From positions 3,968,001 to 4,032,000 of the forward strand of contig JAQGEQ010000380.1 of the NCBI GenBank assembly GCA_034620365.1: DNA of 64,000 nt, in the 5' to 3' direction. The stretch's first letter is position 1, and every line of letters starts with the position of its first letter. The position numbers were made by a program, and so were the translations under genes. A model generated the notes under the pieces. The model saw nothing but the letters and a program-made list of their open reading frames with translations. It was not told where the DNA came from and made no database searches. Shown here piece by piece: positions 51,701 through 63,161 of the stretch. The DNA comes from Pegea sp. RAD2-039. Taxonomy: Eukaryota; Chordata; Thaliacea; Salpida; Salpidae.

Positions 51701-54700
51701 AAGGTTTCGAACTTCTGTTAGTTCTATAGAGTAAAATTTGAAGCTAATTTAAAGTAACATATTGTAAGAGTTATCCAGAAAGACTTTGAAATAATTTATT
51801 TAATTAATTCATTACATTGTAAACATTGATACAACAAGTTTACATTTGCTAAGGTTGGAAACCATCTTGTCGAAGTTCCTACAAACCAACAAACATCTGT
51901 TAAAGTAACTACTTCAAATGTAAGTTTTTTATTTGACCTTATAAAATATTTTTCATTGTAAGTTATTAAAATGTTCAGATAAAACATACACTATACTATC
52001 CTGATTGAATAAATGTTTTTTTCTTATGTGTAAGCTGTGATATAAAGAAAATAGTTTGATATTTAGAAATTATTTTGTTACATTGACAAATGATTGGTAA
52101 TTATTTATTGTCAAGGTTGAAATACCTCCAGTAGAAGCTGCTATAGGATTAAACACAGCTATTAATTTAGCAAGTAAAAATGTAAGATGTGATAATAATA
52201 TTTAAAATAGAAAAGCAAAATAACATTTTAAAGATTTTCTTAATTGATTGAATGATTGATTAAAAAGTTAAATCAAAATTTGATAACTTAAATTCTTTAT
52301 GATAACTGTGTAGAAAATGATTAGGTAAAGCTGTGAAAAGTAAACTACATTCTTCTATTAAAGAAACTAAAATCCTTTTATATTAATCAAGGTTGGAAAA
52401 TATATAAATGCTGCTAACAACATTGTAACATCAGTTAATAAAGCAACTTCAAATGTAAGATTTGATACTAATATTGAAAATAAAAACACATAATATCATT
52501 TTAAACATATTTATGAATAGTTGAAAAGTTAGATTAAATCTTTATAACTTAAACTCCGTATAATAACGATGTTGAAAATGTTTAGGTAAATCTTTGAAAA
52601 GTAAACTACATTTTTCTATTAATAAAACTAAAATGCTTTTATATCTCTGAAGGTTGGAAAATTTATAAATGGAGCTAACAACATTGTAACATCAGTTAAT
52701 AAAGCAACTTCAAATGTAAGATTTGATACTAATATTGAAAATAAAAACACATAATATGATTTTAATAATATTTCTGAATAGTTGGAAAGTTAAATTAAAA
52801 CCTTATAACTTAAACTCTTTAATAAAAGGGTTTTTAAAAAGCTCTAATTGAAGCTTTTAAAATTAAACTATAGTATTTTAAAGATAAAGCTATAATACTT
52901 TTATATTTATCAAGATTGGAAGTTATCAAATAAATAGTGGCAAGAACATTGTAACATCGATTAATACAGCAACTTCAAATGTAAGATTAAACTTGCTAAT
53001 CGCAGACAAATCATTAAAAAATTTGTTTCAAAGTATTAAGAAATTTATATCTAACATCTTAAATACTTATACTATTAATATAAGCAAAAAGGTTTTCTCT
53101 AAAAAGATAACATAAGATTAAAAATAACAGAAAAATAAAAGTTTACCTTAAGGTTTTTGAAAAATTTGAAAAGAAACGTATTTTAAGGTTTCGAACTTCT
53201 GTTAGTTCTATAGAGTAAAATTTGAAGCTAATTTAAAGTAACATATTGTAAGAGTTATCCAGAAAGACTTTGAAATAATTTATTTAATTAATTCATTACA
53301 TTGTAAACATTGATACAACAAGTTTACATTTGCTAAGGTTGGAAACCATCTTGTCGAAGTTCCTACAAACCAACAAACATCTGTTAAAGTAACTACTTCA
53401 AATGTAAGTTTTTTATTTGACCTTATAAAATATTTTTCATTGTAAGTTATTAAAATGTTCAGATAAAACATACACTATACTATCCTGATTGAATAAATGT
53501 TTTTTTCTTATGTGTAAGCTGTGATATAAAGAAAATAGTTTGATATTTAGAAATTATTTTGTTACATTGACAAGTGATTGGTAATTATTTATTTTCAAGG
53601 TTGAAATACCTCCAGTAGAAGCTGCTATAGGATTAAACACAGCTATTAATTTAGCAAGTAAAAATGTAAGATGTGATAATAATATTTAAAATAGAAAAGC
53701 AAAATAACATTTTAAAGATTTTCTTAATTGATTGAATGATTGATTAAAAAGTTAAATCAAAATTTGATAACTTAAATTCTTTATGATAACTGTGTAGAAA
53801 ATGATTAGGTAAAGCTGTGAAAAGTAAACTACATTCTTCTATTAAAGAAACTAAAATCCTTTTATATTAATCAAGGTTGGAAAATATATAAATGCTGCTA
53901 ACAACATTGTAACATCAGTTAATAAAGCAACTTCAAATGTAAGATTTGATACTAATATTGAAAATAAAAACACATAATATCATTTTAAACATATTTATGA
54001 ATAGTTGAAAAGTTAGATTAAATCTTTATAACTTAAACTCCGTATAATAACGATGTTGAAAATGTTTAGGTAAATCTTTGAAAAGTAAACTACATTTTTC
54101 TATTAATAAAACTAAAATGCTTTTATATCTCTGAAGGTTGGAAAATTTATAAATGGAGCTAACAACATTGTAACATCAGTTAATAAAGCAACTTCAAATG
54201 TAAGATTTGCTATTAATATTTTTTAATGAGATATTAATAATATAATAATTTTTTTTTTAAAGAGTTTAACAAGGCGTTAGTTAATCTTTTAAAAGTAAAC
54301 TATAGTATTTTAAAGATAAAGCTACAATATTTTTATATTTTTCAAGATTGGAAATTATCAAATAAATGCTGCAAAGAACATTTTATCATCAATTAGTTCT
54401 TCTGCTGCAAATGTATGTCTTCAAGCTCTTTTTATTGATTGAACTTATCAAACGATGTTACAAAAAAACATTGAAATTGTTGTAGAGATTAGTATACCAA
54501 ACATTTTTATGTAACATGATAAGAATTTAGATAACTGCACAGATGAATAAGATTTATATTTCAAAAGGTTCGAAATACTAAAGTGAGAGCTTGTGTTCCA
54601 GTTCCAATTATCTGCACTTTTGGTGGAAGAAGAGTGAGTTTTAAATGTGTTTTAATAGATTCTTAGAAGATTATTAGAAATTTAAATAGTGATATAATGA

Positions 54701-55047
54701 TATGTAAGAAATTGTTTTAGCATTAAGTAAGAATTATTGTGTATAGAAAATATTCGTTGATATTATTCTACAGGTACTAAATTATTGTAAAACTTTACTT
54801 AATTTTTCATTAATAATAGTCAATGATTTAATCTTAAATCAATTTGCTAAAGATTTAAAATATTTCTTTTGGTAAATTATTCTTATTGTTGTTGAAGTTA
54901 GGAGTTCCTCCTTTAAAAGCCACCCCTCACTCTGCTCTTAACGTAATGAATCTTAAGGTAATGCTCTTTCAAATATTCTTTAACATTTTATAATTTGAAA
55001 TTTTTTAGTATTTCAGACGTTATGACCGTTTTAACCGACGATATTAA
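36774..55047 (+). CDS. Giant secreted mini-exon gene (54 exons, 22-residue modules)
   Basis: By-eye model. 5' exons: 36774-36838 (signal peptide, ends phase 2), 36979-37015, 37066-37110, 37650-37715, 37933-38007, 39269-39334, 39508-39573, 39740-39802, 39968-40021, 40203-40268, 40393-40458, 40703-40768, 40931-40996. Then come 38 exons in nine tandem cassettes (41192-54412). Last: 54568-54633, 54898-54957, 55009-55047 (stop). Total 3444 nt, 1147 residues if all are used. Every exon after the second starts and ends in phase 0, has AG and GTAAG-like borders, and is 45-75 nt. Most modules start V or I; exons 6-13 repeat a helix-like pattern (LL..I..A..K; for example TNLLSSIKATAHK). Rare cysteines sit in exons 4, 5, 9, 13 and near the end. 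Predicted secreted repeat protein of unknown function. Analogous to, not recognisably homologous with, schistosome MEGs. Which exons are spliced together is unknown. Confidence 0.8.
41192..42409 (+). repeat. Mini-exon cassette 1 (exons A-B-C-D)
   Basis: Exons A 41192-41257 (VGNHLVEVP...), B 41454-41519 (VEIPPVEAAIGL...), C 41729-41791 (VGKFINGAKNIVTS...) and D 41990-42055 (IGSYQINGGKNIVTS...), of 66, 66, 63 and 66 nt. C and D are related to each other. The unit runs to the next A exon. Confidence 0.9.
42410..43627 (+). repeat. Mini-exon cassette 2
   Basis: A 42410-42475, B 42671-42736, C 42947-43009, D 43208-43273. The A exon ends in Lys rather than Asn; B reads VKIPPVEAAIALN. Almost identical to cassette 3, exons and introns alike. 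Confidence 0.9.
43628..44846 (+). repeat. Mini-exon cassette 3
   Basis: A 43628-43693, B 43890-43955, C 44166-44228, D 44427-44492. Period 1218-1219 bp, near-identical to cassette 2, so a very recent tandem duplication. Confidence 0.9.
44847..48195 (+). repeat. Mini-exon cassette 4, divergent and split by a LINE
   Basis: A 44847-44912, B 45089-45154, a basic exon at 45423-45488 in the C position (VRKARRYFKKNYRTSNN...), D 45662-45727. B can also read on to a second donor, extending it to 45226 in frame with a related basic stretch (RKRRRYLKKNYLRSNNN). A LINE sits in the intron after D. Without the LINE the cassette would be about 1.25 kb. Confidence 0.85.
45816..47915 (-). mobile_element. CR1/jockey-like retrotransposon, copy 3, inside the mini-exon array
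   Basis: Inserted on the opposite strand in the intron after exon D of cassette 4. The 317-codon open frame 45906-46859 starts at the RT catalytic motif YADD (IVYADDIKLL) and runs through YVRPILEYNVSAW and IESFQATFTRLVC to the RT C-terminus. Upstream RT parts lie at 47031-47270 and 47421-47778 in broken frames. The 3' tail is at 45816-45895. A short ACTTA repeat at both edges may be the target-site duplication. The 5' end is truncated, with no endonuclease. Confidence 0.9.
48196..49412 (+). repeat. Mini-exon cassette 5
   Basis: A 48196-48261, B 48457-48522 (VEIPPVKAAIGLN), C 48732-48794, D 48994-49059. Confidence 0.9.
49413..50631 (+). repeat. Mini-exon cassette 6
   Basis: A 49413-49478, B 49674-49739, C 49950-50012 (now ...TSVNKATSN), D 50210-50275 (now ...TSINTATSN). 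Confidence 0.9.
50632..51853 (+). repeat. Mini-exon cassette 7
   Basis: A 50632-50697, B 50894-50959, C 51169-51231, D 51431-51496. Similar to cassette 6. Confidence 0.9.
51854..53337 (+). repeat. Mini-exon cassette 8, with two C exons
   Basis: A 51854-51919, B 52116-52181, C 52392-52454 (VGKYINAANNIVTS), second C 52653-52715 (VGKFINGANNIVTS), D 52915-52980. Period 1484 bp because of the extra C exon. Confidence 0.9.
53338..54412 (+). repeat. Mini-exon cassette 9, with two C exons and an altered last D
   Basis: A 53338-53403, B 53600-53665, C 53876-53938, second C 54137-54199, D 54347-54412. Almost identical to cassette 8 as far as the second C. The last D exon is diverged (IGNYQINAAKNILSSISSS) and uses donor GTATGT. 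Confidence 0.9.
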
Positions 55048-56293
55048 CTCCTACAAGATTTTAATTTTGTCCCAGATTGACGAACGAATATTATTCCAGT
55101 TACTCATTTCAAAAAGGCAACTTATTTGTTGTTAATAATCTAATAAAATCGCTTTGAATAAAATATCAGAGTCTGTTACTTTATCAGTTAAATTATTACT
55201 TTTTTTATCGTCATCTAGCATTGCTGAGATTAGTTTTAAGGTTATTATTGAGTTGTTTTTGACAGAATAGCTGATATTTTAATAAGATTAATCGTAAAAT
55301 TTAGTCAAAAATCCACAAATATAACTTTTAAGAAAGATAAAATTTTGCATTTATTTTTAACATTTCTTAAAACTTCAGATCTTATGAAAACAAATAAAGT
55401 AAACTTGGTGCTTTTTTGGCCTATATATCTTACTTAAATTTTGAAATGATTGCTTCATGATTTTATCATAATTCGATGTATTTTTGTGAGTAAAATTTCT
55501 GATAATTGTCAGTTGGAATGTTTGAAAAACTTGTTAGCTATTAACCTATATCCTTAGGTTTATATTTGTTTTAAGATATTGGTAGCTGTAAAGGTAATAA
55601 TTCACATTTTTATTGATCAAATACATAATCACAATATTAGAAATTATAATTTTACCTTTATTATTATTATTATTATTATTAAGAATATGTTAAGAGAAAC
55701 AAAAATATAATTACAGATATAAGCAAGACAAACATTTTAAAAAACGTTGAGAACTTGTAAATTGCAATTATAAATCGTACAAATTATATTATAATATTAC
55801 AAATAAAACACTTGAATCTTCAAAATAAAATCTTATAATACAAAAATATTTAGTAGATATATTTATAAAAATCAGTTTAATAAATGTGCAAATAACTTTT
55901 TACGAGTTTATTGAAAGTTAAAAGATGTTGGTAAATGTACAACGGATTTTCTTAATTTTTTTTAAAGATTTCTTAAAGTAAGTTGTTTTCTTTTCTGATT
56001 TTATTATTTCATTTTTTCTATAAAAACTTAAATATTAATTAAAATGTTTCGTGCAGAAAAAAATATTACTTACCAATTTTTTTTTATCTTTTTAATAAAT
56101 TTACAATACTTACAAAAGTTTTTCTAAAGTCATGCGTTTGAATAATAAATGCAATAACAAAAAAAAAACCTGTATAAAAAGTTTGAAACTTTTTTTTAAA
56201 TTTTAATCATCATCAAAAGTTGTTTTATTATTAAATAATTTCTTAGCTTAGTTTTAAATAATTGTAAACTTGAATAGAATAAAAGTATCTAAT
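55048..56293. other. Convergent 3' intergenic region with an ATT microsatellite
   Basis: Lies between the end of the mini-exon gene and the end of the minus-strand adhesion GPCR. It contains a TTA repeat of about eight units at 55658-55681. No gene seen. Confidence 0.6.
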
Positions 56294-59200
56294 CTAACAA
56301 GAAACATATGCTTCACCTTGTGAAGAATAGATGAAAGTTATTAGTATCAGCAGAGCTGTATTGTGTTTATTTGGATCATATATTATATCAACAGGAGTCA
56401 AAACTATACTAACAAGCCAAGTTACTCCAAATGAAATGAACAAGGCCAAGCTAAAGAATAGCGCTTTACTTTTGTTCTTCTAAAAAGCAAGAACAATTCA
56501 CTTTAATAAAAAAATATGTAAAAATGGTTTCATAATAATAGTCAGAAACAATTATATCAAAATATTAAAAAGTGTTATACAAGTGTTAGCACAAAAGTAC
56601 TTACAATATTTTGATTTGTAGCAGCAATAGAAGCAGGTTCTTTTTTATAGTTTATAAAATACAGAATGTAGATAAATAAAGTAGTGCTAATTAAAAGCAT
56701 AAATCCAATTGGAGTTAAAACAGTATAAACCATATAATCGAACTTCATCCAGCACCTACGTAAGAATTCACTTGATAAATGTAGCAATAAATACGTTGCT
56801 TACATAACTTCAAATTTGCCATAAATTTCCCAAGAACTGCATGCCAATAGAAAAACAAAAACTGCTGGTAAAGACCATACTGTTGCAATTGCGTATACAA
56901 GAACTTTTGGACTTTTCAAATTAAACATTGCGTGAAAAGGCTGTTAGTAAAAAACCATATTTTAAACAAAATGAATTTATCAATCAACACTTTAATTTTG
57001 AATAGTGGCAGCTTATAATTTTGAATAAATTTAAGTAAATACAAGTTAACTTACAAAAACTATTACTATAAATAATAAAATGGTATCACATAAATTCCAT
57101 GAAAATAAAACAAGTAAAGCATAATGCTTTAATATTGCAAAATATCGACATGTGCTGGTTGGCTCTGAAAACATTCTCGCAGATTGAGAAATCAAAGTTA
57201 AAATATTCATAAGAGCAAATGGTATGGCAATATTAAGAATAATCACAGATCTGTTTCTCCTTATTCCACATCGAGAGTCACTGAAAAGTATTATTTAGGA
57301 AATGTAAACAAATTCAAAACAAACTATTTAAAGATGTTGCTAAATCAAATGTTCATTAAAGAAAATAAATACATTTGATACGTAAAATACTTTAGAATAT
57401 TTTATTGTAAGAATGAAAGGATTTACTTGGTAAACGTAAACATGGTAAAAATTACAAATTGACCGAGCAATGATATTACGCATCCAAAAATGTTGGTGTT
57501 ATAAATACAATCCAAACTTGAGTTATCTACAGGATCAACCATCTACAGAGTAAGATTTATATAGTGTTAGTAACGTAGTTACTGTTGGTTACAATATTGA
57601 AATGAAACTTACATATGCTGAAGCAAAATAAGTACTGAGTTCAAATGAGCATAATATTGAGTCATCACTAGTTGATGAGCCTGATAAAGTCCAAGAGTTT
57701 CTAGTATGATTCCAAAATACGCATTTACTTAAACTATCATCATTTGCTCTAGGCTGAAAATAATTGGTTTTGTCAATTGTTTAAACTTTTGGTAGTTAAT
57801 GAATAAAATTAAAACTTTAACAGGTTAATTTTAAAGACATAATATTTTATCATCTTGTTAAAAAAATCGCATAAAAAGCCCAATTTTTTAGTTGCAAACA
57901 ATTTACAGGATTCTTGAAAAACAAAATGATGAAAACTTAAGTTAATTTCTAAATTAAGGTGCAAATATTAAGGACTTTAATGAACAAATAGTTTGAAAGA
58001 TATTTAGATGACCAATAAGATTATTGAATTAAACCAAATGTTCTACTTACCTGGTTTAATTTATGTAAAACTTCAACAGAATTAAGATTTAAATTCCAAA
58101 TATTGACTGCAAAGATCACTTCAGAGTTAATCACGATTTCACTTTGTTGATAACTTTCAGTAAAAATTGAAGAATCGGTTACAACCGAAAAAGAAACTCT
58201 AGAATCATCAGATTTTTCCACTTCTTTTATTTCAAATTAGAAAAGGTTATTCATGATGATTTTGAAAATCTATTCATTATTCGAACAGATGCCATAATTT
58301 AAATAATTTATTTATAAATCTGAAGAAAGAGATTTAGTTGAATTTATCTTATTTGTTTAAGATTCAAATTTTTCGTACGTTTTTTACCTTGTTTGTCAAA
58401 GTTCATTGAAATGTATGAAGTTGTTTGCTTAGGGGTCTCATTTTTAAAGAAATGAATTTGTTGTGGTTGAAATGTACAAAGATTTTCTTTTGTAAACCTC
58501 TTGACTGATATTCCTACTGAAAGCAGTTTCATTTCTACAAAAATACGACGATATATATCTTATTGAAAATCCAAACACTGTTTCAAGCTAACAAAAAGAA
58601 TTCAAAATAAACTAAATATTATAATGTGAATTACAAACAGTATTTAAGCTTTTACAAAAACTTCAAAGGATTAATTTTTTCACAATATTTGAATAAACAA
58701 AAGGTTTAAATTGTTTTATATCTAAATTTAGAACTTCAATGTAACGGTAAGTTTCTGATAAAATGTTTGATGAATACCAGTGGATGGAAATCTGTAGACC
58801 GTTGTAGAAATCTTCGAGGAAGTTTGAGTCAGTACAGAGTCTTCTTCGATCTCAACTTTTAATGAAACCATTTTCATATAAGACAGAATTCTTCAAATTA
58901 TTAGAAATAATTTAAAGTTAAAACATTTCAGAGCTGTATTTTCTTGTAAACATTTAAAATTATAATCAAAAGCTTTTAGTACAAAAACCTTTTAGAGATA
59001 GCTTCTTGAGTGCCAATGTTTTCTATGACATTGCTTAAAACTTCAACAATTAGAACAAATTCCTGAAATAATTAAACATTAAAATTTATTAATTGATAAA
59101 ACCTTTTAACCTTTTGATTAATTGATTTTTCTTCTCTTAAAACATTTTCAATGACTTCAAAAGCTTTAATTGCAAAATTTTCATCTAAATCCTTTTGAAA

Positions 59201-59899
59201 AGTCATTATATTTACATCTAATAAAGCTTCAAATTTTTCTGATTTTGTTAGATTTTGTTCCAACATATTCTGTATATTTTAACATATTTCTATATACAAA
59301 TAAGCTTATTTATTTTTAACCAACTATTTTATGAGGAAATAAAATTTAACTTAGGCTGAATAAAACTTAAAGTTGTAACCTCAAAACTTCTTTCACATGA
59401 GCTAATCCATTCAGGATCCTTCCAAACTCCTTTCAAAGTACAAGTTCGTTTGCCGTAAGGAATTTCTGTTTAAAATAAAATCAAACAATTTATAATTAGA
59501 CATTTAAGAACCTTAACAAAACGATGATAAGTACTATAACTATAATCTGATAAAAGTGAGGAAGATTTGCAAAGTTGAAATGAGTTTGTTGTTTTTCCGG
59601 GTTGTGTTGTAACAAACGTGATACTTGTAGCTCCATCATTTTTGTAAAATATTCTCTCTGTGTTTCAGTTGTCTATGGAGTTAAAGTCAACTTATAAATT
59701 AGTATAAGTAAGTATTTTAGTAATTACTAAGTATAAAAGCAAAGATTTACAGTACACATAATCTAGCATATTTACAATTTCATTTTATTTCTGATTTTAT
59801 TTTATTTTTAAAATCAATCTGAACTACTGACAAATGAACTTATTTACTTGCATAAATTGACGATTTATACATCAGTAGAATGATTATAAATAACTTCAT
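56294..59899 (-). CDS. Adhesion-type GPCR with hormone-receptor module and atypical GPS
   Basis: Fourteen minus-strand exons: 59848-59899, 59523-59657, 59380-59465, 59111-59269, 58989-59062, 58778-58890, 58388-58534, 58051-58223, 57613-57753, 57427-57542, 57055-57280, 56804-56940, 56605-56755, 56294-56479. They join in frame to 631 residues. Signal peptide MKLFIIILLMYKSSIYA; a hormone-receptor-like module with KRTCTLKGVWKDPEW and a closing Cys; a stalk; a GPS-like exon (residues 314-360: CVFWNHTRNSW ... LCSFELSTYFA); then seven helices of secretin/adhesion type (NIAIPFALMNILTLISQ, HYALLVLFSWNLCD, PKVLVYAIATVWSLPAVFVF, TPIGFMLLISTTLFIYIL, FSLALFISFGVTWLVS) and a short tail ending SSQGEAYVSC. 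The donor at 59523 is weak and was chosen for frame. Probably a surface receptor; ligand unknown. Confidence 0.85.
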
Positions 59900-60834
59900 A
59901 ATTCTCACAAAATTTCTTATAAATCAAATATCTAGAACTGAGTTACTTTGTACAGCTCAACTACTTTTGAAAGCTTTAGATTTCTTTATATTTCTAGATT
60001 TGTCAACAACTTTTTATTGAAATTGTTGAAAAGGCTCACTCAAAGATTGAGTACACCACAAGTTCCAATCTAAGTTATTCTTTTTTACTCGATCTTGATC
60101 AATATGTTTGATGTACAAAATGAAAGCAATTTACACACGGTGACCTAATTTAATCGATTTGAAATGATTATTGTAAAGCTTAGATGTATTGAGTTAGATT
60201 TTATCTACATACTTTAATTTTAAAATGAGCTAGAGTATTATATGAAAATATTTATCTCATATTTTAAAAGCTTATACAATTGATTTTATTACGCTACAAA
60301 TTTTTATAAAATTATTTGAAAGTTTGATAGAAATTTGTAATGGTAATACAAAATAATTACACTGCTGTATGTCCTATATAGGGTACACAAATTAATGTTA
60401 AAACCAATTTAGGTTGACACAGCAGTTTGGCTTTAAGAAAGTTGTTAGCCAACAATACCAAATCAAAGGAATTATATTTAAAGTAAACTTATGGTCTACC
60501 AGTGAGGCAAATCTCCTACCTTAGTAGTTTAATGGAAGCTGTTTATACAGAAGATGAGTAAAAGGTAACTTAGGTCTTGTTTTACATCCTGATTAAGATT
60601 TCTTTTGTGATTACTAATTCTTAATTCTTATCAAAAATTTTGAGGAAAGTTTAACTTAGTGGGTGCGGATAAAAAAAAGTCAATAAACGTTTAATATACA
60701 AAAGAAGAAGTTTTCAGATTAGTGAAAGATGTAGCTTTTATTTTTGCTTAAAATTGATTAAATTTTGTTTAAGCTTTAAAATAAAATCAAAAAACTTTCA
60801 AATTTATTTTCTACAGTTGATCAGCAATTCTTTT
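59900..60834. other. Non-coding upstream region of the adhesion GPCR
   Basis: AT-rich, no supported exon; the promoter of the minus-strand receptor is expected at its left end. Confidence 0.5.
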
Positions 60835-61735
60835 TTTTATTTCTGATTAATGTACCAGGTGACATAGGCTTATTAAGATGCAATGTGTGTCGTTAGCGTT
60901 GCTAAACTTGAGGAAAGGACTAATGAAAAAGAAATTCTCGAATTTAAGGTCAATTAAATTGTGAATGAATTTAGAAATAATAATTAGGTCGTATTTAATC
61001 CGTCCAATTTCCAAAGTATCTAAATTGAAGAAGCTGAGACGATGTTTATAACTATCATATTTGATATTAAGTTCCCTGCATACCAATCTCGTAAATGTTG
61101 CCTGAAGAGATTCAATTTTTTGACATCACCAACTTAGTATGGCATCCATGAACTGACATTGTATTCAAGAATTGGACTTACGTACACATTGAAGAGATAG
61201 GTAAAGAATTATGGATCCTTAAAGTTAACGGTCTTCTAAAAATAATTAAAAAGTTTGATTGATTATGCGCAAATTTTAGATACATAATTGTGCCATCTAA
61301 TATCAGATGATAAGGTAGTACCAAGATATACAACCAAAGATATTGGTGGAATAATTAAAATGTTGATGAAATATTGGTTTAAGGAGTTTGCAACTGGTTT
61401 ATGAGAAAAACCTAAAATTCAAAGTTTGCAGACTGAATTCTGATCTGCCAATCCGTAAACTAATTTTTTACAGTGTGTAGTGCAGTTTAAAAATTTGAAC
61501 GATTTCACGAAAATAGCTTGAAAGCATCTACTGCTACTAATCTTCTGATGAGGTCTTTAATGAAAACTAAAAAGAGGGAACCCAATGAAATACCACTGGT
61601 GACTTGACTAGGAGTAGATAATGATCTTTTAAAGCTAAATTATTGGTTAAACTTGTTGGTCTACCTAATAAGTAATCTTCAATCACTTTAAGATAAAACT
61701 GTTTTTAAATAACACGTCATCAAGCGAAAGCTTTT
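60835..61735 (-). mobile_element. CR1/jockey-like retrotransposon, copy 4 (old fragment)
   Basis: Minus strand. 60847-61086 encodes the RT C-terminal region (MVCRELNIKYDSYKHRLSFF, then LDTLEIGRIKYDL), and the rest up to about 61735 matches the RT parts of the other copies with many small deletions. It is more diverged than the copies at 0, 5 and 46 kb and lacks the 3' tail, so it is the oldest of the four. Confidence 0.8.
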
Positions 61736-63161
61736 CTAAATCCACTAATAACAATGACATAAATAAGGTTTCTGTTCCAAACTCTGAGATAAAATGTTAA
61801 ATTTAACAAGAATTTATGTCATTTGTGCCATTATTACTGAAGACTTAAAAACTATTATGAAGCGATCTTTTCAACAATCAAATTTGAAAAATACTATAGA
61901 CGCAGATAAAATATGAAGTCAAACCGCTACACCTTATGTTATTCTTAAAAGTTTTTATTTCAGCTGTATTATTTCAATTTTGAGGTAATATTGCAACAAT
62001 TAAATCTTAAAGTTTTTAATCACAATCAAAGGAAGTATAATCACGTGCTAACAAACGCTGAAAGCATATTTCCCACTATGGATAAATAGTTGTAACACTG
62101 TGTAGTTTTTAAAAAGAAACCCAGGCTAATTAAGTAAACCAAGAAATGGTTTATCATCTCTGTTGACCTTGATGTCACTTTGCCAGGTCACTGGTCTGGG
62201 TCATCTAAGGGCAATTCTGAGTAGTTGAGGTATGTTAGCATACACTGTACTACACCATAATTAAGGCATTTTGCAAAATAGAGAGCAGTATGACTGTCAA
62301 CTTACTTTCATCTACTTCTTTAATCAATGAATTCCAACCAAAAAATAAGAATAAGTTTTATGATGATCAAACTATTAATCTGTTGCAGTACAAACCAACA
62401 TTTTAAATTTATTCAATAAAGCAAGTTTTGTCAAATTTTAGCAGTTATCAAGACAACTAAGTAAATCTCAGTTTGTTTGCAAGAATCAACTACAACAGCT
62501 TCATATCTAAGATATAGATGTATTCATCATTTAATAGGTATCTTCAAATATCTCATTTTAACAACATCATAAAACTAAGATATAAGTTTGTATCGAACTT
62601 CAAATTAAAACAAAAAGAAAAAAGTAGTTATCATCTTCTTCAAACAAACTAAATAGAAAGTATCTCAAGATGTTCATTAAAAGGAAACCAAGTTAATCTT
62701 TAGCGACTAAATATAATCTACTATAACCTTTTGTATAAATAAACTTATCCTTGATTAACTTCTCATTCAAATTGATAAAGTTTTTATTAATTTTTAATGA
62801 TCATGATTAACGATGAAAGCAATATAATTTTATTTGTAACTATTTTGAGATCTTGAGTTGCCGAGGATATAGTGGTTTCATGTTTCTGTAAAGAAAAACA
62901 TCTTTATCAAAAGCAATATCATAAAATTTGAACTAACATTAATTGTCAATTATTATTAAATTCACTTTCTCATATGTTAATCAGTAATTTGAAATAATAC
63001 TCTTTGAGGTAAGATCGAAAGATATAACAATAAAGATATCTATTAATTTACAACTAATTAAGTTATTTTAAAAGATGACTTGTGTTTTACAATATGATTA
63101 TATTAAGCTGAAAAACGGTTTAAGAAAATTTTCATTATAATTCAAAACTAATTTACCTGAC
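61736..63161. other. Non-coding AT-rich stretch
   Basis: No gene, exon or repeat recognised; the right end is the 3' flank of the minus-strand peptide gene. Confidence 0.5.

Noticed and set aside
48138-53471. Repeated minus-strand open frames of 60-63 codons at 48138, 49355, 50574, 51796 and 53280
   Set aside because: They are antisense shadows of exon A and its flanks; they recur only because the cassette recurs, and the splice-bounded + strand exon explains the conservation.
41192-54412. CRISPR-like or simple satellite explanation of the regular array
   Set aside because: The period is over 1.2 kb and each unit contains four splice-bounded, frame-conserved exons; neither a CRISPR array nor a plain satellite fits.
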